Below are positions 11,325 through 22,822 of a DNA stretch of 64,000 nt, in pieces. Numbering within the stretch: position 1 is the first letter of the stretch; every line of letters starts with the position of its first letter. Under the pieces are notes generated by a model, which searched no databases, was not told the DNA's origin, and saw nothing but the letters and a program-made list of their open reading frames with translations. The translations under genes and the position numbers were made by a program. The stretch comes from Dentipellis sp. KUC8613 (taxonomy: Eukaryota; Basidiomycota; Agaricomycetes; Russulales; Hericiaceae): NCBI GenBank assembly GCA_002286715.1, contig NSJX01000052.1:1-64000 (forward strand), written 5' to 3'.

Positions 11325-11975
11325 ATGGACCTGCGTCTTATCCTATCCCAGCCCGAAGCGCAATTCGACCGCGGAACAAGAACGAGGACGATGGGGTCGT
11401 ACACACGTGTGTCCTACGGCAATGCTGGCAGATTCGGGACTGGGGGCACTGCTCGCCATGCAAGAGTGGACTCCTCCGCTGAAGGGGCTGGTGTTGTTGT
11501 TCTTCCCAGTTTTCGAGATCTTCTAGCCCAGCTCGGACAAGCACCAAAACACGAAGCACCAGTGCACAAAACACCAGAACACGAAGCAACGTCTAACGTG
11601 CTGGCTCGCGAGCAGAGACAGTCCCCTGCCACTAGCCGAAACTTCGAACGTCGTGGTCCTGTACATGATCAGCCAATGCGCGAGTGTAAAAGCCAGACCA
11701 GACAGAGTAGGCCCGGGAAGGCGCAGCTCCGCACTGTGACGAAAAAATGGGTATATAAGGCATGTCCGACGTGTCAAGAGAAGGTTCACAAGTGCAGTTT
11801 TGCTCGCCACAAGAGGGCACACCTGAACATCAGGTTCGCATGCGACTTGTGCGAGAGTTCGTTTACACGTGCGGATAATCAAGGGCGTCACCTTGAATTG
11901 ATACATGGCATGCCGAGGGGAAAGAAGCGTGAGTTGGTGCAAGAGGATGTAAATTCTTACTATGCACGGTTGTAG
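11325..11975 (+). CDS. Small protein with two C-terminal C2H2 zinc fingers
   Basis: A single uninterrupted frame of 216 residues from the first ATG; the open frame extends 8 codons upstream but without an ATG. The first 140 residues are low-complexity, rich in Arg, Gln, Thr and Pro, with no recognised domain. The end holds two adjacent fingers: CPTCQEKV...RHKRAH (C-x2-C-x11-H-x3-H) and CDLCESSFTRADNQGRH...H (C-x2-C-x12-H-x4-H). A short basic stretch (MPRGKKRELV) follows. Paired C2H2 fingers usually bind DNA, so a transcription-factor role is inferred, but the targets are unknown. It lies between the F-box relic and the intact F-box gene. Being intronless and lineage-specific in appearance, the model is less certain than its neighbours. 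Confidence 0.6.
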   Translation: MDLRLILSQPEAQFDRGTRTRTMGSYTRVSYGNAGRFGTGGTARHARVDSSAEGAGVVVLPSFRDLLAQLGQAPKHEAPVHKTPEHEATSNVLAREQRQSPATSRNFERRGPVHDQPMRECKSQTRQSRPGKAQLRTVTKKWVYKACPTCQEKVHKCSFARHKRAHLNIRFACDLCESSFTRADNQGRHLELIHGMPRGKKRELVQEDVNSYYARL

Positions 11976-12334
11976 AGACACCTGAGCAACCGTGCTCGTT
12001 GCAGTAGCTGGAATAACTTGAATGGCTCGGTGGCGCGAAATGTATGTATGTATATGACGGATTCACATCGGAGCGCGTGCTTCCATATACCCAGAGCCTA
12101 CTGTACATCCACGCGAATAGATGACGACTATGGTGGTACACAAGGGAAGGGAGGGCCGCATGTTGAAGGCAAACATTATAACCCCGGGCGCTAGCGCTAG
12201 TGTGTGGTTGGCGGGCCGCCACTTCCGTCAACCTTTGTTGCGACGTGACGGGCCCTTCATCACGATTGCCCAGCATATTACAAGGCATCAGATAGAAAGA
12301 AACCTCTCTTTCCTTTAGACTCTGCGGAATCAAC
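11976..12334. other. Intergenic upstream of the F-box gene
   Basis: Probable 3' UTR of the zinc-finger gene and promoter of the F-box gene. Only the last bases, next to the start codon, resemble the leader of the upstream relic. Confidence 0.4.
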
Positions 12335-13805
12335 ATGTCGGCTTCATGGAGCAAGAAGATAGTCGTTTTACCCACCCTCCCACCCGAGCTCTGGCTACAC
12401 ATCTTCGACTTCGCGACCCACGTCCCACACCTCTTCGACTCGGAGGTGCAGAATCCATTCTCCTCTTCACCGTCCTCGCCCACCTATCCCGACTACGCAT
12501 CGGATGAGAAGTTCAGACAAGCCGTTCGCGCCGCCCTCGTCACGAAACGCTACCTCGTCCGCGTCTGCAAGCAGTGGCATGCCCTCGCGACCCCACTACT
12601 CTACGCCGCGATCTACATCGGATGGGAGCGGCACCTACCGCAGCTCCGCGACACGCTCACTGCCGACGCCGACAGAGCGCGCGCCGACACCTCAGGCGCG
12701 GGCGCGCAGCCCAAGGGCTGGTGGACGCGCCGTGTCGACCTCGCCATGCGCGCCGGGCGCACCAGTGCCGAGCAGTGGGCCCCCGCGCCGGAAACGCACT
12801 CGACGGCACTGCTGCAGCTCATCAGGTGCTTCCCGAACCTCGAGATCCTCTCCGCGCTCTGGGACAACTCCTTCCTCATGCAGAGCGGGCCGCGCTTCCA
12901 GGCGGAGCTCGCGCTCGCGCTGCGGCACACGAGCGCGCACGCGCTGCGCAAGCTCGTGTGGCCGAACGTCTGCGACGTCGTGAACGGGCTCACCGCGCTG
13001 CGCACCGTCGGGAGCATCCCGGACCTCATCGTCTTCCCGTGCCCGCTCGCGGCCGCGTTCCCGCCCAGCCTCTCGTACCTCTGGCTCGCAGGCGACTACA
13101 GCTGCGCGCTCCCGCACGTGCACCCCGCGCCGCTGCCCGCGCTGCGCCAGATCAGCGTGCACGACCACCACCTCGTCGAGTTCCCCTGCCTCGCGGACTT
13201 CCTCGCCATCCAGGGCCCGCGCCTCGAGACCGTGCGCGTGCACCTCCACACGGACCGCCCCGACGGGCTCGGCGCGCTCCTGCGTGCGCTGTGCGACGCG
13301 TGCACGAACCTGCGCCATCTGGTGCTCTCGATGGACCGCCGCTGGGAGGAGCTCGATGTGCTCGGCGCGGGCGACCGCGCGGTCATGCCCGGCGTGACGC
13401 ATTTGGGGCTCAGGCTGCCGAATCAGGGACGGAATGTGGAGTATAGACGCGTGTTTGAGTGGCTGGATGCGCTCAAGGAGCGCGCGGAGGCGTTGCGGAT
13501 CGTGCGGTTCTTGAACTCGTCGGGGTGGATGGATCTGAAGACGAGGCACCGGCGCGTGTTCTTGGAGGGACTGGCGGGGTTGACGAGGCGGAATGTGAGG
13601 GTTGAGGATCCGGCGGGGAGAGAGATTGTGTTTGCGGAGATCGCGACGCCGTCGGAGGTGCAGGTGAGTTGGCTTTGCTATTGCGTGCTGCAGTGCTGAG
13701 TTTTGTTAGCAAATTGTAGGCGAAGACCGGGCGGAGGATGATGCTCCAGCTTTGGAGGAGGCTCCCGCCACCGAAGAGGGACCCGCAGTACAGCTTGATT
13801 CGTAG
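12335..13805 (+). CDS. F-box-like domain protein
   Basis: Exon 12335-13663 and exon 13710-13805 give 474 residues. The N-terminus holds an F-box-like motif (VLPTLPPELWLHIFDFATHV, residues about 9-30), the element that docks a substrate receptor onto Skp1 in an SCF ubiquitin ligase. A loop follows and then YLVRVCKQWHALATPLLYAAI, the second half of the motif in basidiomycete F-box families. The rest is Leu-rich with irregular LRR-like segments (LPALRQISVHDHHLVEFPCL). I chose the acceptor at 13708-13709 because it gives an acidic tail (GEDRAEDDAPALEEAP) ending at TAG; the next acceptor, 11 bases on, gives a basic tail. Exons between 12600 and 13400 are very GC-rich. Such genes are large, fast-evolving families in Agaricomycetes; the substrate is unknown. 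Confidence 0.8.
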
Positions 13806-14177
13806 CAGCGATTTGACAACGAAATATGAATTTAGAGAGGTCTGTTTACGCGTGTGCCAACAACTGGATGCGAGTGACGGATATTCGACTTCATCGGTGA
13901 CATTTATGCTCTCCAATTTAAATTGTCGCTGATATTGGAAGGTCGGTCGTGACTCAACGACCTAGGACGATGGGTGAGCATCTTATATTATGTTCATAGT
14001 ATCTATTCTTCTACTGAAGTAGTGCATTCTGGTATAGGTCCGTAAAAATAAAAGATCATTGGGAGCATTCGTAAAGACGATGACAACACTATAGGCTTCG
14101 CACTTCTAACACCCTGCCCGAAAGGCGCCGCCCAGTAACGACCTCCCGATGAACGCAATAAGAGAGCAGCGAAACCT
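13806..14177. other. Convergent 3' region, F-box / MFS
   Basis: AT-richer sequence with no coding block; probable 3' UTRs of the two convergent neighbours. Confidence 0.45.
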
Positions 14178-16500
14178 TCAGTTCTTGTGTGCATGTCGAC
14201 TCATTCCGCGTATGCGCTCTCCATGGAGCCAAAAGAGGTATGGGCTGCCGCACGAGTTTGTTTCAGCCGCTTCAGCAGAGAGAGTAAGAGTGAAGAAGAG
14301 GCTGACTTACACAGGTGCAATAGCAATAGCAAACGCCGCAAGGATGGTATCCCCCTTGCCGAACCCAAGGGCCGAGAACATCGCCGGTGCGAAGAGCGGG
14401 AATCCGAAGCCCGCGATGCAGCGGAGGAACGTCGTCGCCGCGAGTGCTGTGCGAGAGTGCTTCAGTTCAGTGGATTCAGAAGAGCCTATATGAAAATAGT
14501 ACGCACCAGAGGCCGAGTAAAGCGTGAATGCATCAATGACGTATGTTTGCAGACTCAGCATGTTCAGGACCACTCCAGCACCGACCAGGACGATGCCCTG
14601 TAAATTTCTCAGCATCGCCCTCAGTCATGGATTCGAAGGTATAAAACTCACGATATCGGGGGCGATCCAGAACACACGGTTTTGCGCCGTCCATCCGGTG
14701 ATGAGCAGTCCAACAGGGAGGAGTACCGTTCCGGGATACATCGTCGCTGTGGCCACGCTCACGGTCAGGACTCCTCCGTATAGATTCGTTTTAAGCAGGG
14801 AGCACTCACGCAGCCGAAACTCAGGTTTCCCAACACCGCCATTGCGTTTCGACATGCTCTTGTAGCTCCGGTCCAGCACGCGTGCACCGATCTGCGTGCC
14901 GGCAAAGAGCCCGATGCCAAGCGCGAGGTAGTGCAGCCCCGCAATGCCGATGGACTCGTGGTAAGAGCCTTGGAATATACTCGGCAGTGTGGTGATGAAG
15001 ACTGAAAATGCCATGTATCAGATTCAGTGTAAGGATAAGAAGAGGCGGCGGGTGTGCTCACGGTACAAAAGCCCGTAGACGAATGCCATGTAGACGCCGA
15101 AGAGCTGCACGATTGGCTCCGTGACGAAGAGCTGGACTGGGCGGATGAGCGACTTGATGAGGATCCGCCTCCAGCTGCGTCCATCTTCGTGAGCAATCTG
15201 ACATTCGGGGGCAAGGGAGGAAAGACGCACTCGCGGGTGCCGTCCTCGTAGATGGTCCGGACTACGGTTCGATCCCGAGTTTCTTGGTCCATCTGTGCGA
15301 TTATCCGTTTCGCCTTACGCTCCAGAAGGACTGGCGCGAATGCTGTACCGTGTAAGTATATCTTCGGAATCGCTCAAAGAAGGACACGGCACTTACTCTC
15401 TCGCAGAAAGAGGACACCAAGAACTTGCACACATCCGTCAGCGATGCTCGTGGCCCAGAACTATCACAACCAATCCTCAGTTGCAGTAAGAGCACTTGGA
15501 CAGGAGACTCTGCTTACGACCCACTGCCACCTCGACAGTTCCGCAATCCACGCGCCCACGATGGGACCAATGACGGGACCGATGAGCGGCGCCAGCGTAT
15601 ACAAGGCGAGTGCCTGCCCGCGCTTCTCCGCGTCGAACATGTCCGCAATGACGCCTCCAGATACCTGCCGTTGTCTCGTTAATTGGTCGATTAGCAGAGA
15701 CGAAGAGGCGGACTGACAGAAAGCGGCGCGGATCCCCCGAGTCCTGCTAGGAAGCGGAAGACTATCAGCTCAGTTGTGTTTTTGGCGAAGGAGCAGCCGA
15801 TGTTCCATGCTGACGATAAACAGAATGCCAGTCAGTAGGCAGATAACAGACACGGCGTTGGACGAACCAAGGAACCACAAATTCGCAAGCTGTAGTACCC
15901 GCGAGCGGCCGTAAATCTCGCTCAGCGGGCTCAAAAGCAGGGGTCCAAAGGCTAGTCACAGTCTGGTAAGTACTACCCTCTCACTCAAACAACAAGCTCA
16001 CCGAAAGCAAGTACAAAGATGGACGTCATCATCGCGATGACCACTGTGCTCGTCACGCCAAAATCGTGTGCAATCTGCTCGGACGCAGGCGCCATCGTCG
16101 ACGACACGACGGGCGAGATGAATGTGAATGCGGAGACGATCGCCGTCGCGCCCCATTTCTGTCGGAATGTCCAGCTGTCGTACAGCATACCGTGCGCCCC
16201 ATGCATGAGTATTTCAAGTCTGCTGGGTGATAGCGGATCCCGGAGAACTCACTTTCTAGGGTTGGCGGGGTCGTCGGGTCCGTCCCAATCGACGATGAGG
16301 ATGTTGGAGTCCTTGGAAGTGAGCGAAGTCTCCACGAAACGTTCTTTCGCTATGGAATCCCTACGCAAGTCCTGGTCTGCCGCGGTCTCCGTGTCTTCCG
16401 CGGAAGGTCGTCCGGCTTCTGGATTCTTGTCCCCCGCGGCACTAGTGGTCGTCTTCTCTGGTGTCCCCGTCGTGCTCGTCTGCTCAGTTTGTGTCTCCAT
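14178..16500 (-). CDS. MFS transporter, DHA1 drug/polyamine-type exporter
   Basis: Plasma-membrane proton antiporter of the major facilitator superfamily, about 520 residues in at least ten exons. It begins METQTEQTSTTG with a hydrophilic cytosolic N-terminus of about 80 residues that ends in the family hallmark ILIVDWDGPDDPANPRKW. Transmembrane helices follow (GATAIVSAFTFISPVVSSTM; IAMMTSIFVLAFGE). The family motifs LLSPLSEIYGR, ALYTLAPLIGPVIGPIVGAW and the C-terminal TTFLRCIAGFGFPLFAPAM are all visible. The last exon, found by splicing at GT|gtaagt, completes PYLFWLHGERIRGMS and ends HAHKN. This matches the multidrug or polyamine exporter group (Flr1/Tpo-like). Substrate cannot be told from sequence. 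No biosynthetic cluster surrounds it. Confidence 0.9.
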
Positions 16501-17391
16501 GCCAGAGCTCTGAAGGGATGGGCAAGAAGATGCAGGACAAGGGACAAACGCCAAGCATGCTGCCGCCTATATAAACTCGCATCGCTTGGGAGGAGTATCT
16601 GTGCGAGGCAGGATCGTCCGCACTTGGACTTCGTCGATGGTGAGCACGAGCACTCAGGTATCTCCGTATTCTGACCGCTTCCTCTGTCATTGGAGCCATA
16701 TTTTCCGGAGGCGAGGGCGTCCCGCCCATCCCGATGGGCGCTAGCGCTGTGAGCCTCGCGTGTCCTGGTCGGGTCCTCCGGGTTTGAGCCGGAGCCTGGG
16801 ACAAGAGGGTTGTCCGTGCCCGGATGCTCACGCGAGTATGATGGATAGCACCTGTAGTCGAGAGCATCGACGGAAGGGCTCAGCCGACGCTGAAGGTTCA
16901 TTCCTCCGTCGGACTACGCACGGGCGTGCCAAAGGATTTTCGGTAGCAGTCAAAACAAGGTGCGTCGGGAGAGGAATTGTACGGTATACGTGCTCATCAT
17001 TGTGAATGACCACCCAGTGAAACATCTCTGCCTGACATTATTCGGCGACGTACTTAAGACATTCGTGTCTAATGGCAATAGGAGGTACGATTTTTTTTGC
17101 TAGTGCTTGGTCAAAGAGAGCCATTCTGAACCGCATGTGACAGACTCGGTAGTTTCGTCCTGTCAGTGCATTGACCACTGAAGCATGGAGTGCCGCAATG
17201 GCCCCCGCTAGCCACGTCCCTTAGACAGGCCCTTTCTCTCAGTTGCTCTAGCCGGAGTCATTCACTTTGCGCGATGCGGCTCGCAGGGGAGAGACACGCA
17301 ATTCGAAATCCGTCAAACTGACTTTCAACTTCATGTGAACACGCACTGACGATCCGCTATACAGATTCATTGTCAATAAGCGACTCTGCCA
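16501..17391. other. Divergent intergenic region, MFS / C2H2
   Basis: Promoter space for two divergent genes. A T-rich run lies near 17091-17098. No coding block or repeat was recognised. Confidence 0.45.
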
Positions 17392-18279
17392 ATGTCGTGC
17401 TACAACTCGTCGCACTTGGACCACAGTCAGGCACAGATGCGAGCTAACCATGCATTTCCCGATGCCACAGAAATAGTGGCGAAGGCATCGGGAAATATAA
17501 GACTGCCCCCCGAATTCATGAGCTCATCGCTCACCTTACATAGGTATATCCGTCTCCAGATACCTGACTCTTCCTCCTGCCTACCTTCAACTATGTCGAC
17601 GAGACGTTCAAAACCCCACCCCGGCCATACTTCGAGAACGACCCTACAACCATCGGTTTCCTCTGCAACTCGACTGCCGACCAACGCTGAGCGCATGACG
17701 TGGTTGGATCGGGGCCTCGGAGTGGACATCGGAGTGTACAGGGATTATGTGCCGACCGGCCGCCGAGCCGTGTCTGGTGCTAGCACTTCACAGGCTGGGC
17801 AACCCTCAGAGCTACAGGCCATACCGGGGCGAAACCACAAAGCAGCTGCAGACGACACCTTCGACACCCTGCAAAGCCTCGGCCATCGCCTGGTCGCCGT
17901 TGATACCGTACCCAAGCGAATACGCCTGCAGGACGGCACGACTGACTGGTTTAGGGGTATCGTTGCGATTCGTAGCGAAGAGGACTTTGGGTGTCCGATA
18001 CCTGGATGTGGCAAACGGCGGAAGGTCTCGTGGGAGCTCGTCTTGCACTTCATAGCGCGACACCTTGAGGCGAAGTATCGATGTCCGGTTCCACCATGCG
18101 ACTGTGTTCAAGGCTATTGGCGCAACTTGAAGACGCATTGCAAGGAGAGACACGGTGACGGGACTTTGGCCGATGCGGTGATTCCGGATGCTTTTATGTC
18201 GCGCGAAGACTACCGCAAACTCATGGGACAATATGGTGATCGGATGGCGTGTGGTATGCTTGGTATCATCGAGCTGTAG
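17392..18279 (+). CDS. C2H2-type zinc-finger protein (C-x4-C fingers)
   Basis: An uninterrupted frame of 295 residues. The first ATG is at 17392; a second in-frame ATG at 17593 (MSTRRSKPHPG) follows a pyrimidine-rich stretch and could be the true start, giving 228 residues. The N-terminal two thirds are Ser/Thr/Pro-rich and disordered in appearance. Residues from about 200 hold two linked fingers of the C-x4-C-x12-H-x4-H type (CPIPGCGKRR...HFIARH and CPVPPCDCVQ...HCKERH), then a short tail with SREDYRKLMGQYGDR. The pattern resembles DNA-binding fingers seen in expanded basidiomycete families. Function is otherwise unknown. Confidence 0.65.
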   Translation: MSCYNSSHLDHSQAQMRANHAFPDATEIVAKASGNIRLPPEFMSSSLTLHRYIRLQIPDSSSCLPSTMSTRRSKPHPGHTSRTTLQPSVSSATRLPTNAERMTWLDRGLGVDIGVYRDYVPTGRRAVSGASTSQAGQPSELQAIPGRNHKAAADDTFDTLQSLGHRLVAVDTVPKRIRLQDGTTDWFRGIVAIRSEEDFGCPIPGCGKRRKVSWELVLHFIARHLEAKYRCPVPPCDCVQGYWRNLKTHCKERHGDGTLADAVIPDAFMSREDYRKLMGQYGDRMACGMLGIIEL

Positions 18280-18757
18280 GCGTAGGAAGGGCGAATACTA
18301 GACTTACGTTTCTCTGCCATATCTCTTCGATTTTTCGCAACATGTCCGATAACAGTCGAAGGAGCACTGCCAGTGGTTCTTCCTTTGATTTGACGGTTTG
18401 ACATATTAGTGCCGAGCGACATGTGTGGCTTGCGCAATGATCGCTTCTATCATCCTTACTAACTGGATAATGCTAGCGTTGAATGTGGACAAGAGGCCTA
18501 GGGATCTTGAACTTCCTGGTTTGCATACATATTGGTGATACAATACGTAGAAGTTGATCACAGCCGCCATTCAAGCGTTTTCATGACATTTCCCAGGCCA
18601 TGTATACGCCGCCTAGCTCCTACATACCTGGTTTTCTATCAGCCATCATTTCCAACTTACATATCCTAATACGCCAGCACATGGACGTCCTCTTGTCAAA
18701 GGAGGTTTGTGTACGTATCTGCAAACGTGCATGAAGATCCGACAGCGCCGTTCAGAA
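18280..18757. other. Intergenic upstream of the LOG-type gene
   Basis: AT-rich sequence without a recognised element; likely promoter of the next gene. Confidence 0.4.
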
Positions 18758-19858
18758 ATGACTCAATCCACCTCGCGGTTCGCGCACCTCGTTGAGAGCA
18801 TCTTCCCCTTCTACAACACCCAGAAGAAACCCACTCCCAAGACCCCCGTAGTACACAAAGGAAACATGACCGCGCAAGAGCGTCCCCGTGCGGTTGCGGT
18901 GTACTGCGCCTCGTCGCCGGGCAAAGAGAAGGCGTACCAGGAGGCAGCTGCCTGTGAGTCTCTGCGTCCGGCACATGTGTCTTTTGGTGAAGGAGAAGAA
19001 GTGCTAACGGTTCACTCCCGTAGCGTTGGGTCGCGCATTGGCAGAAGCGAATCGGCCGCTCGTGTATGGTGGAGGCTCGAAGGGGATTATGGGCATCGTG
19101 TCGGGAACAGTCTTGAAGGGAGGAGGTGAGGTGACTGGCGTTGTGCCCCATGCGATGACGCTGGGAGGCGGAGAGGGCGACAAAACGTCTTCGAAGTCAG
19201 CACCCGTACTCCTCAATGAGCCCGGCAGAGAGAAGGTGCGTAGCGTGCGGAATACCATTGGCTGAGAAGCTCATCAAGTCTTTCTTTGAAAGGTCCAAAC
19301 AGTAGGTCACCGCTCTTCGAGGGTCAAGGATGGACTATAACGTGTATTCAGATCGTAGTCAGCTCGATGCATGAGCGCAAAGTCGAGATGGCGACGCGAG
19401 CAGGAGGCTTCATTGGTCTCCCAGGTGGTTTCGGTACATTCGAGGAGGTAAGGACCTCGCTTTCGCCCTTCTATTCTCTCGCTCATCCAATGTAGATTAT
19501 GGAAGTGATCACCTGGACTCAAATCGGTATCCATAACAAACGTAAGCCCTTGTGAGCCTGCTGTCTATTCTCGTCGAACCTGAGTGCGTTACCAGCTGTC
19601 GTACTCGTGAACGTACGCGGCTTCTACGAGCCTCTCCGCGTGCTCATCAAGAACGCCATTCGCGATGGGTTCATCAACCCGAAAAACGAAACACTGGCCA
19701 TCTTCGTCGACGGTCCTGCGGACCACGCCGAGCATGAGACTTTTGACTGGGGAAAGGCGTCGCTTGAGGCGCTGGACAACTGGGAGGGGCCGCCGTGGGC
19801 AATGTTCGACTGGACGACGAAGGTGGGCGGAGGGAAAGAGGCAATGTCGAGGACGTAG
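18758..19858 (+). CDS. LOG-family cytokinin riboside 5'-monophosphate phosphoribohydrolase
   Basis: Member of the LOG (lysine-decarboxylase-like) Rossmann family, which cleaves nucleoside 5'-monophosphates to free base and ribose phosphate; in plants and some microbes this releases active cytokinin. Family motifs are [41 protein letters not shown] and the signature [20 protein letters not shown]. Together these carry the phosphate-binding and catalytic Arg/Glu residues. Six exons join to 273 residues: 18758-18953, 19024-19235, a 9-nt microexon 19293-19301, 19352-19447, 19496-19541 and 19596-19858. The N-terminus has about 45 extra residues; an internal ATG at 18869 would give the compact family length. 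True substrate (cytokinin or a detoxified nucleotide) cannot be read from sequence. Confidence 0.88.
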
Positions 19859-20105
19859 ATTTCTTGTGCGAATGTAAGGATGCGATAATGTGTCTTGTAC
19901 ATGTAGATGTAGATCTCTGTAGCATCTTGGGAAATTGGACATTTGACGTATACTTACTCGCACTCTTGGTTTACTGTCCGAACCCCCGGCTTCATGAATG
20001 TGTTCCACACGTCGGTAATTCTCTATGCTGCAGTGCTAGAGGTACAACAATTTGATGTTTGTACACGTACACTTCTTCAATCACTCCGTTCTCCGTATCA
20101 TCTAG

Positions 20106-21889
20106 TCAGGCAATAGTGCTGGCAGCGCCGTCGGGCTGCGGCCTCTTGCCAAACGTTGGCTCGATTTTTCGGACAGCCATGAATTTCCGGACCTCATCAT
20201 CGTTTACTTTCGCTCGTCGCTGGTTGCCCAAGGTCAGTCAGTCTCCCTCATATAACAGCGAAGGCGGCAAACTCACCTCCTGGAAGCCCTTGACGAACTG
20301 CTGGAGAAGCTGAATGCATTTCGCCTTGAGCTGGCCCGTGAGCAGCGTGCCAGCACGATATTCCTAAACTCAACAATTAATCCAAAATCAAGAGTAGAAC
20401 ATCAAACAGCACGAACCTTGCCCAATCGCTCGAGCTCTTCGTCATCCTCCAAGAAGAAAGTCAAGTACTGATACGCAACATCCACCTCCGTGTCACCTCC
20501 CAATCTCCGGTGCTCCTCCTCCGTCTCCCTCCCGCCACTGAACCCATGCTTATTGATCTTATTCTTGATCTGGTTCTGCGTGTCCGTCATATAGATCGTG
20601 GAGTTGGGATCCGACGCGCTCATCTTCGTCTGCGGGCCCTGGAGCGCAGGGAAGAACTTGGCGTGGAGCAGCGTCGGCTTCTGGTACTTGAGCTTCTGCG
20701 CGACGTCGCGCGTGAGGCGGAAGTACGGGTCCTGGTCGATCGCGCAGGGGATGAGGCAGGGGATGTTCGTGACCTCGCCGAAGATGTGCGGGAAGGAGTT
20801 CGAGAAGGACGGCGCGGCCTGGATGGCGGCGAAGTGGATCTTGCCGATGTTGTCGCTAAGGAAGATATAGTTTGGATGTGCATTGCAGGCGCAAAGAGGA
20901 GGGGCGGAACTCACGAGTCGCTGAATCCGAAGGTCGCCCTTGCCTGGCTCAGGGTGATCTGGCGCGAGATCTTGGAGATGTTCCGGTAGAACGCGCCGCC
21001 GATATAGTCGTAATCGCTGAAGATGAAGGTCTTCTCTGGATTGAAGCCGACCGCGATGATATCGCGGGCGTTCTCGAATGCGAACTTGTGCGTCTGTTCC
21101 GGTTTTAACTCGTGCTTGAAGAGGAACTTCTCGTCGTCTACGTGGTTCCGTCAGATCTCTACGTGCTTCCATGAAGTGTCGCCACGTATGCTGCGCGGAA
21201 ATCGATGCGTACCTGTGAGCTGGATGACAAGCGGCACGTCGAAGACGTCTTGGAGCCATCTGTCAAGAGAGGCGTAAGCAGCAGAAAGGGAGGGAGAGGG
21301 CAGCTTGCGCACTTTGTGAAAACGAAGGGAATCATGTGTCCGAGATGCATGCTGTCGCTACTCGGCCCACGTCCGGTATACAGGAAGAACGGCTTCCCTT
21401 GCTCATATCTATCCAAAATCTTGTCGAATTCTCTGTACACATGAACAAGCCCTGTCAGTACTCTACGAGATGAAACCATGATCCGCAGCACTCACCGATG
21501 GGAGAAGAACATGCATCTCCGAAGCAGGATATGGGGTTTGTGGCCTGTCAGCCGCTCAAAGCGCTCAAGCAGTGGGTCGTCAATCCTGCGTGTACCGAAC
21601 TGCACAACGAGCTTGTCGTAATCGATTGCAAGCTGCCGCCCATCGCTCGCGACGGAACCCTGCACGTCCCAGGGCGTCACCACCTGCTCGTGTGCTGACG
21701 CAGGGTCGGCAGGCTTGATCGTCGGTGCTTCTTGCTTCGCGGCCCCTGCGGGTCTGGTTATGAGGCTTGTCAGTTCATTTCTAATACAAGGATCTCGTTG
21801 AGCAGCAGTGCGTACGATGATATGGTGGTCGACTGGACCTTATGTGACAGGTCGTCTACCGGATGAGCGGCTGGTTCTCCTGAAGCCAT
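20106..21889 (-). CDS. WRS1: Cytosolic tryptophan--tRNA ligase
   Basis: Class Ic aminoacyl-tRNA synthetase that charges tRNA-Trp for cytosolic translation. The start reads [20 protein letters not shown]. The class I signature HLGH appears in [14 protein letters not shown], preceded by [12 protein letters not shown]. The second signature KMSAS appears in [20 protein letters not shown]. The eukaryotic and archaeal-type blocks [20 protein letters not shown] and [12 protein letters not shown] are present, showing the cytosolic rather than mitochondrial enzyme. The last exon begins [19 protein letters not shown] and ends [11 protein letters not shown]. At least six introns. The gene is convergent with the LOG-type gene, leaving about 250 bases between stops. 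Confidence 0.95.
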
Positions 21890-22822
21890 TTTACTGAGCT
21901 GTTTGAACGAGGGAGGAGTTGCTGCCAGCAACGACGGGGTATGCGTTTACGTTCGGTATGATTATAGAGATCGACTTTTCTTCAGCTGGAGGAGATTAGA
22001 TTACATCGAGTCAAGCCGGAGACATAGATAAGATGAGATCTGAACCTACTCCCGAATTGAACGTAATTGATTCAACTTAAATTTGACCAACGACGAGTGT
22101 CGGGGCTTTCGTTCATTTAACCCCCACCCCCAGCTTGGAACCAATGCGACAACCACAGCATATATAACTTCACTGATCGATCCCCCGTTCAGTGATCCAC
22201 TACTTCTGCTAACGAATTCTAAAGGCCTTAGTCACGCATAGATCACCTTCAATGCTCCCAGCGTCATGGTGAGTAGTATCAGGCATCCAAAGGCAATTGA
22301 TGAACATCTATACTTATTATGTGGATGGACGGCCTCCTACTGAACAGGAACAGGGCGAGACACTATGCACGCAGACGGCGATCTGCTCGGTCGTATGGAA
22401 TTGAAGATCATACAGATGATTGACCGCGAGCTGCTCGCTACGGGACATTTGCCATACAAAAATTAGACACGACTCCGTGAACGTGATTGCTCTCAGCGAG
22501 GACGCAGAATACACGGACATCGAGGCGCTGTGTGCGCGCGAGCTTGGTGAGTTTGCTAGATTTCAGGCTTCGCTCCCTGCTAATGGCTTGACCTTGACGC
22601 AATTTGTTACTCTATAGCCATCTAGACTATTTGCCACGCGGCTAAAATTCACCCTGAACTAGGTTTACTTCAATCATACTGACGCAAGACTTGATACGAG
22701 TCCGTACTTCAAGATGGACAAAAGAAACTGGCACACGTATGCAAATGCACGACGATGAAAAACGACAATTTCCGAATGATAGGGACAAGCCTCTGGGTGC
22801 ATGTATCGAGATCCATGAGGGC
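21890..22822. other. Intergenic upstream of WRS1 and downstream of oxidase 1
   Basis: AT-rich sequence holding the WRS1 promoter. Short frames around 22260-22620 could be exons of a tiny gene, but no domain was recognised and no frame stays open, so none is called. Confidence 0.4.

Noticed and set aside
12692..13549. 285-codon minus-strand frame opposite the F-box gene
   Set aside because: GC-rich shadow of the sense exon; Arg/Glu/His-rich low-complexity translation without motifs.
22264..22620. Possible small two-exon gene between WRS1 and oxidase 1
   Set aside because: A donor and acceptor can be drawn, but the joined frame stops after about 30 codons and neither it nor the alternative frame matches a known family.
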